From JAUXEH01 sp965533275 (GTDB lineage Bacteria > Acidobacteriota > Aminicenantia > Aminicenantales > Aminicenantaceae): DNA of 64,000 bases. Positions 15,868 to 23,251 of this stretch are shown here, one piece after another. Position 1 is the stretch's first letter, and each line of letters begins with the position of its first letter. The DNA lies in the NCBI GenBank assembly GCA_965533275.1, contig CBESWG010000008.1, positions 43,277 through 107,276 on the forward strand, written 5' to 3'. The position numbers were made by a program, and so were the translations under genes. The notes beneath the pieces are model-generated. The model saw only the letters and a list, made by a program, of their open reading frames with translations. It had not been told where the DNA came from and ran no database searches.

Positions 15868-17214
15868 CTATTCTCTGAAGGGCGTGTCGGGCAGGAAGAT
15901 CCGGGCGGATTCACCCCGCTCGAAAGCGTCCAGGCGGAGAAGCCAGAGACCGATCCCCGCTGCTCCCTGCATAAGGCCGGTCTGGGCCTGTAGGAACTCG
16001 GGCCGGCTGCGGTGTTCGGCCTGGACCCAGTGGAGACCGGAGGAGTCCTGTGAGCCCTCCTCAAGGATCTGAGCGGTGAGTGTGCGGGCATACTCAAGAT
16101 AGGGCTTCTTCTGCGTCACTTGATACAGGCTCAGGAAAAAATCGGCCACGCCAGCAGAGCCGCAGCAGACTCCGACATTGTTCCAGAATCCCGGATGGTC
16201 TTTTTCGGGGATCCCGCTGTCGAGGATGGCCTGTGCGCCCCGCTCGAACCAGCCCATCCACTCCTCGTCCCCTGTGACCTGATAGAGGAGGTAGAACAGC
16301 CGGGAGGTCCCGACAGGCCCATGGCACCATCCCAGATAAAAGAGGTCCTCACCTTCGGGTTCATGATGAAAAATGAGGCAGCCGCCGTCTTCGGTGTGAG
16401 CCACGGCCTTGAGGTATTGAGCTCCGGCTTGGGCCGCCTCCAGGAACACGCTGTTTCGGGTCGTTTGATAGAGGGAGGCCAGGAAATACGCGATGCCGGC
16501 CGTGCCGTGGGAGAAATTGGGCATGAGCCGGGGATAGCTGGGATCCATGGCCCATTTCAGCCCGCCCTCTGCGGGCTGCCCCAGTTCAATGAGCCTGAGG
16601 CCGGCCGCTGCAGCAAGCTCGATCCAGGCGGGGTCCTTCAGTTCGCGTCCGGCGTAGAGCAGGAAAAGCCCGGTACCCGCATTCCCGCTGATGATATCCG
16701 TAGTCTCGCCCCACTGCACTCCTTGGCCAATAATTTCTGCGTGGCTGCTCAGGAAACGAAGGCATGACTCACCGCCCTTCTTATAGGACTCCACTTGTGT
16801 AGCCTTGTAGGTCTCGAGCAGGGCAAAACCGATCCCCGAGATGCCGGCATACAGACCCGAGGCTTCCTCCTGAGGGAGTGTGGCCAGTAGGTAGTCGGCG
16901 CCGGCCCGGGCCTCTTCCAGGAGTCCCTCGCCGCCGGTCGTGTGATAAGCCTCAAGGAAAAAGAGGACCACACCCGGAGTCCCGCTGTAGAGCGTATTGT
17001 TCGGACTCGTCTCATCTCCGGGGACACCGGGCCAGGTCCGGCCGTGATCCGTCTCGACGGCAGAGGCCGTGATCCATCCGGCCGCTTCAAGGGCGGAATC
17101 CCGATAGGGCCGCTCCTCCGACACGGCACAGGCCGTGGAAAACGCCAGGCCGAGCACGAACAGGGTCCAGAGATTGACGGTCCGGTTTTTTCTGTTGTTG
17201 TTGATCAGAGCCAT
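15868..17214 (-). CDS. exported LanC-like cyclase-fold protein
   Basis: 448 residues with an N-terminal hydrophobic segment ending in FSTAC (Cys29), a signal peptide with a weak lipobox. The rest is an alpha/alpha-toroid of seven LanC repeats with GxxG turns: SGTPG, GISGIG, GNAGTG, SHGTAGI, CHGPVG, CCGSAG and GAAGIG. Zinc ligands are Cys297 (WCHG) and Cys350/Cys351 (CCGSAG), a three-Cys set; His236 (SHGTAG) matches the catalytic His of NisC. LanC enzymes normally act in the cytoplasm on lanthipeptide precursors; an exported one must do something else or act outside. No precursor peptide seen nearby. Preceded by a small barrel-like gene 8 bases upstream. Confidence 0.8.
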   Translation of the reverse strand: MALINNNRKNRTVNLWTLFVLGLAFSTACAVSEERPYRDSALEAAGWITASAVETDHGRTWPGVPGDETSPNNTLYSGTPGVVLFFLEAYHTTGGEGLLEEARAGADYLLATLPQEEASGLYAGISGIGFALLETYKATQVESYKKGGESCLRFLSSHAEIIGQGVQWGETTDIISGNAGTGLFLLYAGRELKDPAWIELAAAAGLRLIELGQPAEGGLKWAMDPSYPRLMPNFSHGTAGIAYFLASLYQTTRNSVFLEAAQAGAQYLKAVAHTEDGGCLIFHHEPEGEDLFYLGWCHGPVGTSRLFYLLYQVTGDEEWMGWFERGAQAILDSGIPEKDHPGFWNNVGVCCGSAGVADFFLSLYQVTQKKPYLEYARTLTAQILEEGSQDSSGLHWVQAEHRSRPEFLQAQTGLMQGAAGIGLWLLRLDAFERGESARIFLPDTPFRE

Positions 17215-17221
17215 GGACGGG

Positions 17222-17506
17222 TCAATCCATGAAATCGAAGTGGAAGTTGAGGCTGCTGTTCCCGGCCCAATCGCTGAGATCCAGGCTCCGTTCGTCCAAT
17301 GTGAACTTCACCTTGTGATAACGTCCCTCGATTCCGATGGAGAGGGAGCCGCCCAGGCGCGCCGCAGCGCCAAGTCCCAGGTTCCATCCCCAGCTGCGGG
17401 GCCTATCCAGATCCCCGAGCGCGATCCCATAGGTCCCATATCCGCCGCTCAGGAAGGGCTCGACCACGGGCACCGGCAGGAAGAACAGGAGGGAAACCTT
17501 TTTCAT
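17222..17506 (-). CDS. small barrel-like outer-membrane protein, possibly truncated
   Basis: 94 residues from the ATG at 17506, which has AAGGAGA six bases upstream; the longer frame to 17608 has no support. It begins with a signal-like MKKVSLLFFLPVPVV, then FLSGGYGTYGIALGD, WGWNLGLGAAARLGG, LSIGIEGRYHKVKF and a final strand NFHFDFMD. The strands look like the C-terminal half of an 8-stranded OmpA/OmpX-like barrel joined straight to a signal peptide, so this may be an internal deletion of a longer gene. Eight bases upstream of the LanC-like gene, likely one transcript. Confidence 0.5.
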   Translation of the reverse strand: MKKVSLLFFLPVPVVEPFLSGGYGTYGIALGDLDRPRSWGWNLGLGAAARLGGSLSIGIEGRYHKVKFTLDERSLDLSDWAGNSSLNFHFDFMD

Positions 17507-17617
17507 GCTCGACTCTCCTTGGGGCCTTGCCAAGACGCCGGAAGGCGAATCCATTGTACCGATTCGGAGTATATATGGCAATGGGGAGGGAGCGGACCGT
17601 CGCGCCATGCGGCCGGA

Positions 17618-17647
17618 TTGACAAGCACCCCGGACTTTTCTTAATAT
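17618..17647 (+). promoter_or_regulatory. sigma-70-type promoter for DUF4136 lipoprotein
   Basis: TTGACA (17618-17623), 18-base spacer, TAATAT (17642-17647), 37 bases before the ATG at 17684. Close to consensus. Confidence 0.65.
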
Positions 17648-17683
17648 GAAATCAGAACCACTGCAACACTAGGAGAGGCGCTC

Positions 17684-18235
17684 ATGAAAACAAACCGATG
17701 GGCCGTGATAGGCGGACTTATCGTCCTGCTTGCTGGCTGCTCCTCCACTTCCGTACGTTTCGACTACGACCGGCAGCAGGATTTTTCGCAGTTCAAGACC
17801 TTCGACTTCTACCCGATCCCCAAGGAGATCGGGCCGGATATAAATCCTCTGGTGGTCAAACGTGTGCAGGATGCCGTCATCCGGGAGCTCGCTCACAAGG
17901 GACTCTCCCAGACCGATGTCGATCCCGATCTGCGGATCGCCATCCATACCGAATCCAAGGACAAGTTCAATGTGACAAACTGGGGCTACCACTATGCACC
18001 CTATGACTATTACTGGAGGGGCTATGGATATTGGTACGGCGGGGGGATCGATGTGCAGCAGTACGAAGAGGGAACCCTGATGCTGGATTTTGTCCGGGCG
18101 GACGAAGACGAGATGGTCTGGAGGGGAGTGGCCTCCCGGGCCCTGCCGTCGCAATCCACTCCCGAGCAGACCGATGCGTTAGTCAAACTGGTCGTGTCCG
18201 AGATCCTGGTGAACTTCCCTCCCCAGAAGAAATAG
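17684..18235 (+). CDS. DUF4136 lipoprotein
   Basis: 183 residues. Lipobox VLLAGC places the lipidated Cys at about 19. The core SVRFDYDRQQDFSQFKTFDF and the C-terminal half (LMLDFVRADEDEMVWRGVASRAL) match DUF4136, a family of small envelope lipoproteins of unknown role. A Tyr/Gly-rich stretch (YHYAPYDYYWRGYGYWYGGG) lies in the middle, as is common in this family. Good promoter and AGGAGAGG ribosome site. Convergent with the barrel gene ending at 18289. Confidence 0.88.
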   Translation: MKTNRWAVIGGLIVLLAGCSSTSVRFDYDRQQDFSQFKTFDFYPIPKEIGPDINPLVVKRVQDAVIRELAHKGLSQTDVDPDLRIAIHTESKDKFNVTNWGYHYAPYDYYWRGYGYWYGGGIDVQQYEEGTLMLDFVRADEDEMVWRGVASRALPSQSTPEQTDALVKLVVSEILVNFPPQKK

Positions 18236-18288
18236 ACTTGGTTGGAGAGGCCCTCCCCATTCCGGGAGGACGGGGATTCGTCCCCCGC

Positions 18289-18921
18289 TCAGAACGCGAA
18301 GATCACGCCTGCGTTGAGGGTTGCCTGGACCATGAGCTCGCCGCCCACGGAGATGGCACAGCCCCCGGGCAGGCTGCACCAGAAACCGGTGCCCCCGCTG
18401 ATAAGGGGGAAGTGCAGCCTGCCTTCGAGACGCAGCCCGAAGTGCTCGGTGGGGAACACCTTGACACCGCCGCCGATACCGAAAGCAAAGCGCACTTCGC
18501 TGGCGATCTCTTTGGGCTGGGGACTGAAGTTCGCCAGCCCGAGGGTCATGACACCGAAGGGACGGAACATGTCATCACGGTAGACCTCGTAGAGGCCGCC
18601 GATCTGGTAGTATTCCATGGCCATATCGAAGAGCTCCTCCCTCGGGCCGGCAAAGGGGTCGGCACGCAGGATGGTGGACTGCCGGATGTACATGATCTCC
18701 AGCTGGGCCCCGGGCCGCAGGGTGATATCCAAGGCAAATCCATAGTTGGCAGCGTCCTTGATATTGAGGTATCCGTCATAGATCCGGATCTTGCCGCCGA
18801 ACTGATAGCCCACAAAAGGCGTGATCTCGACTCTGTTCCAAGGGACTCCCTGCTGGGCCAGGCCTGGCAGGACCCCCAACATCAGGAGCGCGGTTGATAG
18901 GATAAGTGCACGTTTCAGCAT
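18289..18921 (-). CDS. outer-membrane beta-barrel protein, unknown
   Basis: 210 residues from the ATG at 18921, which has AAAGGAG upstream; the frame to 19002 adds an unlikely charged extension. Signal peptide MLKRALILSTALLMLGVLPGLAQ, then alternating strands (VEITPFVGYQFGGKIRI, GFALDITLRPGAQLEIMYIRQS, YYQIGGLYEVYRD, VRFAFGIGGGVKVF, FGLRLEGRLHFPL) and a C-terminal Phe. Two Cys (GFWCSLPGGC) may form a loop disulfide. Outer-membrane-beta-barrel superfamily; function unknown. A regulatory motif shared with another locus lies about 170 bases upstream. Confidence 0.7.
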   Translation of the reverse strand: MLKRALILSTALLMLGVLPGLAQQGVPWNRVEITPFVGYQFGGKIRIYDGYLNIKDAANYGFALDITLRPGAQLEIMYIRQSTILRADPFAGPREELFDMAMEYYQIGGLYEVYRDDMFRPFGVMTLGLANFSPQPKEIASEVRFAFGIGGGVKVFPTEHFGLRLEGRLHFPLISGGTGFWCSLPGGCAISVGGELMVQATLNAGVIFAF

Positions 18922-19090
18922 CGGATCTCTCCTTTTGCGATCGTCTTTCCAATCACTCGCTAAGGATATACGGATATCCCTGGATTCGGTTCGAATCTGC
19001 ACGGCAGGCCCCTCTCTTGCAGTTTTGACGCTGTGCTTTTCATGTTACTTCCCTCATTTTTACTTAGTATATTTTGGACGTATCGAGAAA

Positions 19091-19107
19091 TCAATTGGAC
19101 CTTAGTC
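19091..19107. promoter_or_regulatory. repeated 17-base motif, copy 1
   Basis: TCAATTGGACCTTAGTC, extended here to TTGGACCTTAGTCCAA, which has 6-base palindromic arms TTGGAC/GTCCAA. An exact 17-base copy occurs at 35759-35775. Both copies lie upstream of a minus-strand gene. Candidate operator; the binding protein is unknown. Confidence 0.45.
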
Positions 19108-19136
19108 CAATACTACGAAAAATGAGAGGGTCCGGC

Positions 19137-20450
19137 TCAGTCGTAGTATTCCAGGCCCAGGTGGGTGATGAGGTCCTCTCCCTTGAGATATCTGAGGGTG
19201 TTTTTCAGTTTCATGAGCTGGATGAAGAGGTCGTGTTCGGGATAGAGCTCGGGAGCGCAGTGCGGGCTCTTGAAATAGAACGACAGCCACTCCTGGATGC
19301 CCTTCATGCCGGAGCGCTGCGCCAGGTCCAGGAAGAGCGTCAGGTCGAGTACGATGGGGGCGGCCAGGATGCTGTCACGGCACAGGAAATCGATCTTGAT
19401 CTGCATGGGGTAGCCCAGCCAGCCGAATATGTCCAGGTTGTCCCAGCCTTCCTTGTTGTCGCCTCGGGGCGGATAGTAGTTGATGCGGACTTTGTGATAG
19501 AAGTCCTCGTAGAGGTCCGGATAGAGTTTTGGCTGCAGGATGTGCTCCAGGACCGACAGCTTGCTCTCCTCCTTGGTCTTGAAGGACTCGGGATCGTCCA
19601 GCACTTCTCCGTCCCGGTTGCCCAGGATGTTGGTTGAGAACCATCCGTCGAGGCCGAGCAGGCGGGCCTTGAGGCCGGGCGCGAGTATGGTCTTCATCAG
19701 CGTCTGCCCGGTCTTGAAATCTTTCCCTGCGACGGGCACTTTGTTTTCTTTCGCGAACTCTATGAGGGCGGGGATATCCAGGGTCAGGTTGGGCGCCCCA
19801 TTTGCAAATGGCACGCCAGAGGCGATCGCGGCATAGGCATAGATCATGCTGGGGGCGATGGCGGGGTGGTTATCCTTCATGGCCTGTTCAAAAGCCTCAA
19901 GTGTCTGGTGCACCGCATCCGGTTCCAGGAAGATTTCGGTGCTCGCGCACCAGATCATGACCAGGCGGTCCAGCCCGTGCATCTCCCTGAAACTCCGGAT
20001 GTCCTCCATCAAAAGTTTCGCGAGCTCGAACTTGGTGGGTGCCTCCTTGATGTGATCACCGGAGAGGTTCCTAACATATTCCTGATCGAAGACGGCCTTC
20101 CACGGTGCGATCTCCTCCAGGTCGGACCGAACCTCATCCAAAAGATCCTTGTTCAGTACGCCGGACTTTCGCGCGGCCACATACACATTGTCATCGAAAA
20201 TGTCCCAGCCGCCGAAGACCAGGTCGTCCAGGCCGGCCAGCTCCACGAAGTCCTTGATTTTGGGGATGCGCTTTTCCGTGCGCCTGCCCAGGCGGACGGT
20301 GCCCATCTGGGAGAGGGAGCCAATGGGCTTGGAGATGCCCCTGCGGATGGCATAGACGCCGGCGATAAATGTCGTGGCGACAGCGCCCAGGCCGGGGAGC
20401 AGGACGCCCAGTTTCCCTTGGGAAGGTTCGATGTTCACGGGTTCGGTCAA
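19137..20450 (-). CDS. ino1: inositol-3-phosphate synthase
   Basis: 437 residues. Motifs of myo-inositol-1-phosphate synthase are all visible: VLLPGLGAVATTFIAG (NAD loop, about 16-31), SGVPFANGAPN (about 210), GKDFKTGQTLMKT (about 243) and STNILGNRDGEVLDDP. The enzyme turns glucose-6-phosphate into 1L-myo-inositol-1-phosphate, feeding inositol lipids or osmolytes. The start is TTG at 20450 with GGAGGG ten or so bases upstream. Length and motifs are of the bacterial/archaeal type. Stands alone. Confidence 0.92.
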   Translation of the reverse strand: MTEPVNIEPSQGKLGVLLPGLGAVATTFIAGVYAIRRGISKPIGSLSQMGTVRLGRRTEKRIPKIKDFVELAGLDDLVFGGWDIFDDNVYVAARKSGVLNKDLLDEVRSDLEEIAPWKAVFDQEYVRNLSGDHIKEAPTKFELAKLLMEDIRSFREMHGLDRLVMIWCASTEIFLEPDAVHQTLEAFEQAMKDNHPAIAPSMIYAYAAIASGVPFANGAPNLTLDIPALIEFAKENKVPVAGKDFKTGQTLMKTILAPGLKARLLGLDGWFSTNILGNRDGEVLDDPESFKTKEESKLSVLEHILQPKLYPDLYEDFYHKVRINYYPPRGDNKEGWDNLDIFGWLGYPMQIKIDFLCRDSILAAPIVLDLTLFLDLAQRSGMKGIQEWLSFYFKSPHCAPELYPEHDLFIQLMKLKNTLRYLKGEDLITHLGLEYYD

Positions 20451-20555
20451 TGTGTCTATCCCTCCAATCAGAATTAGAGTGGGAATGGCGGAATCATTCT
20501 AAAGGAAAATTGCGGCAAATGCCAATTCTCACACAGCGAACTTCTTAGAAGCGGG

Positions 20556-20584
20556 TTGACCGTTTATCAAATAAAAGTTATAGC
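20556..20584 (+). promoter_or_regulatory. sigma-70-type promoter for Omp85-fusion gene
   Basis: TTGACC (20556-20561), 17-base spacer, TATAGC (20579-20584), 37 bases before the ATG at 20622. The region is markedly AT-rich relative to its surroundings. Confidence 0.5.
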
Positions 20585-20621
20585 TATTAGGATAGAAATA
20601 CACATAAAGGGATTTTAGCCC

Positions 20622-23192
20622 ATGAGTTCAATCAAGCAAAAAGCCGGATTGCTGATCCTCGGCACGATTTCGTTCTTAATCTTTTTGGGCCCTCTCGGTG
20701 CCTGGAGTGAAGATCCCCAGAAAAAGACGCAGGTCGTTGTGCCTGACGCCTCCCTGGCCGCGGGGAAGACGCACCGCTGGCTGTTCGGGGCCGGATATCG
20801 CGATCTCTGGACAGCGGAAATAGAGATCGATGTGCTGGATCTCCGGACCTATGCCGGGGGCCTCACAATCACCGGGACAGGGAAAGGGAAACAGAGCCTG
20901 GGGCTGCGCTTCGTGGGTGAGGATGGGAGGCCCTACACCTTTCGTCCTTTGCAGAAATCCCTGCTCGACCTGCTCCCCGAATTTCTCTACGACACATTTG
21001 TTGTCGAGATCGCCGAAGATCAGGTAAAATCCGCGCTGCCCACCGCCCCTCCGGTGGTGCCGGTCATCCTGGATTCGGTCAGTGTGCTTCACGTAACCCC
21101 CAAACTTATCGTTATTCCCGACGATCCCTATCTAGGGGAATACCGGGACCATTTCGCCGGGATGGCGGGGACCATCGAGGAGTGGCCCAACGAGGGGAAG
21201 GACAACACGCCCGGATTCGCCGGCGCCACAGAGATCCACAGCACCCTGGAGCTCTGGGAGCTGCTGAGGAGCGATCCGGAAGAGCACTTCGATGCCCGCA
21301 ATTTTCTGACAGCCAGACTGGTCGACATCCTGATCGGAGACTGGGACCGGCACGACGAACAGTGGCGCTGGGCCAACGTGGGCGAGGGAGCCCCGCCGGC
21401 CTGGCTCCCTATACCCGAAGACCGGGATCAGGCATTTTCTAAATACGACGGGATCCTGTTCGATCTCGCCCGCCTGGCTGCTCCCCAGCTCGCGAATTTC
21501 GGGCCCAAATACAACCGTGTCCACGGATTGACATTCGCGGCCCGGGAGATCGACCGCTGGTTCCTGACCGGGCTGAGCAGGTCGGATTGGGCGGAGGTGG
21601 CCCTCGAGGTCCAGACCCGGATCGACGACGAGGTCATCACGAGGGCCCTGGAGGAGCTCCCTCAAGCTCATTACGATCTGGTCGCCGAGGATACGGCCGC
21701 AAGCCTGAGAGCACGACGCGCAGAACTCCCTGAAAAAGCAGAAAAATTCTACAAGATCCTGGCCGGCGAAGTGGATGTCCACGCCACGCATGCCTCAGAG
21801 GTCGTGGAGGCCTTCCGGTTGGAAAACGGGGACCTGGATCTCTCTGTCTATGCGACCGAAAATGGGGAGAAGTTATCAGCTCCCTACTATTTTCGGCGGT
21901 TCCTGCATGAGGAGACTGACGACGTCCGGCTCTACCTCTACGGGGGGGACGACCGGGTACTGATCCAGGGAAAGGGCCTGCCCAAGTTTCGCCTGCGCAT
22001 CATCAGCGATTCCGGGCAGGACGAGGTGGTCGACACCTCCCTACACGGCGGGAACAGGGTCTATGACTCCAGGAAAGAGGGAGGCGTGTCTGTTACGGGG
22101 AAGTCCAGCTTGAACCGCAAGGTCTACACCCCTCCCCAGCACTCGATATTCCAGCCTCCGCCCAGAGATTGGGGGAACATGTACCGTGCATCCGGCCTGG
22201 TCAGCGTGAACCCCGACCTGGGTTTTCTCATAGGGACAGGGCTCACCATAGACCGGTACGGATTTCGCAGGCACCCGTTTGCCACACGAGTGGACGGGAG
22301 CCTCGCCTATGCCTCCAAGCTGCAGAATTTCCGGCTGAACCTCGGCCTCGATTACACCTGGGAGAACTCGAAGCAGATGGTCCAGGTGGACCTTCTGGCC
22401 TCGGGGATCGAGACCATCCACTTCTACGGATTGGGGAACGAGACCCAGGCACCCGAAGATCCCAAGGACGCGAGGGCGATCAGGCAGGTCGCGCAGCTGG
22501 CACCTGCTTTCACCTTCGCGCTCAGCCCCTACTGGAGGTTCCAGGCCGGGATGTCCTTCGAATACTCCAAGACCGAAGACGATCAGGACTCCATACTGGG
22601 ACAGATCGACCCCCATGGATCGGGTGAGTTCTGGCAGGGAGGATTCACGGCACACTTCGAGCTCGATGCCCTGGATTCGCATGCTTGGCCAAGCCGGGGA
22701 GTCTACTTCAAACTGGGCGGCGAGTATTTCCCCGCCGTGGCCGATGCGGATCATGGGAACTATAGTGCTGTCGAGGGACGCCTTACAGGGGTCATCCCGG
22801 TCTACAAAAAAATCGCACTGGCAGGCCAGGTCGGGGGGCGTCAGGTGTGGGGGGACTACCCCTTCTATAAGGCCGCCTACATCGGCGGGGGGCGGACGCT
22901 GCGGGGATATGACCGCGAGCGCTTCGGGGGAGACGGGGCTGTCTATGCCAACCTGGACCTGCGCTTCCCCGTTTCGAAGTTCTTCTTCTTTTTGCCGGGC
23001 GAGGCCGGCCTGTTCGGTTTCGTGGACACGGGCCGTGTATTCTATACTGGGGAGTCCTCGAATAAATGGCACACCGGGTATGGCGGAGGGATCTGGGTGG
23101 CTCCCCTGCTCCGGCAGCTGACTCTGAGCATCGCTGTGGCCGGCAGTGACGAAGGAACCCGGATATACTTCAGCTTCGGGATGGGATACTGA
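20622..23192 (+). CDS. Omp85-family barrel fused to kinase-like domain
   Basis: 856 residues. After a signal peptide (1-28), residues about 85-290 have signatures of an atypical kinase fold: a beta-rich part with FRPLQK (Lys112), then DILIGDWDRHDEQWRW (240-250) matching the DxDRHxxN/Q catalytic loop of HipA/Fam20-type kinases, then IPEDRDQAF (Asp267/Asp269) as the likely metal site. From about 520 to 856 is a C-terminal Omp85/BamA-type barrel with YIGGGRTLRGYDRERFGG, the conserved loop motif, and a terminal FSFGMGY. No POTRA repeats are visible. Similar domain pairs occur in large Bacteroidota proteins that also carry a phosphoesterase domain. Kinase activity is inference only. Confidence 0.75.
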   Translation: MSSIKQKAGLLILGTISFLIFLGPLGAWSEDPQKKTQVVVPDASLAAGKTHRWLFGAGYRDLWTAEIEIDVLDLRTYAGGLTITGTGKGKQSLGLRFVGEDGRPYTFRPLQKSLLDLLPEFLYDTFVVEIAEDQVKSALPTAPPVVPVILDSVSVLHVTPKLIVIPDDPYLGEYRDHFAGMAGTIEEWPNEGKDNTPGFAGATEIHSTLELWELLRSDPEEHFDARNFLTARLVDILIGDWDRHDEQWRWANVGEGAPPAWLPIPEDRDQAFSKYDGILFDLARLAAPQLANFGPKYNRVHGLTFAAREIDRWFLTGLSRSDWAEVALEVQTRIDDEVITRALEELPQAHYDLVAEDTAASLRARRAELPEKAEKFYKILAGEVDVHATHASEVVEAFRLENGDLDLSVYATENGEKLSAPYYFRRFLHEETDDVRLYLYGGDDRVLIQGKGLPKFRLRIISDSGQDEVVDTSLHGGNRVYDSRKEGGVSVTGKSSLNRKVYTPPQHSIFQPPPRDWGNMYRASGLVSVNPDLGFLIGTGLTIDRYGFRRHPFATRVDGSLAYASKLQNFRLNLGLDYTWENSKQMVQVDLLASGIETIHFYGLGNETQAPEDPKDARAIRQVAQLAPAFTFALSPYWRFQAGMSFEYSKTEDDQDSILGQIDPHGSGEFWQGGFTAHFELDALDSHAWPSRGVYFKLGGEYFPAVADADHGNYSAVEGRLTGVIPVYKKIALAGQVGGRQVWGDYPFYKAAYIGGGRTLRGYDRERFGGDGAVYANLDLRFPVSKFFFFLPGEAGLFGFVDTGRVFYTGESSNKWHTGYGGGIWVAPLLRQLTLSIAVAGSDEGTRIYFSFGMGY

Positions 23193-23251
23193 GCCCAAGC
23201 CGGATCGGTCAGGAAACTAGCGAGAGGGGGGCCGGAAGGTCAATTCCGGTG

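Noticed and set aside
18240..18288. Terminator between convergent genes after the DUF4136 lipoprotein
   Set aside because: Only short GC stems (4-5 bases) without a T-run can be drawn.
18983..18997. GGTTCGAATC, like a tRNA T-loop
   Set aside because: It is part of a short dyad GATTCG-GTT-CGAATC; no acceptor, D or anticodon arm can be drawn around it.
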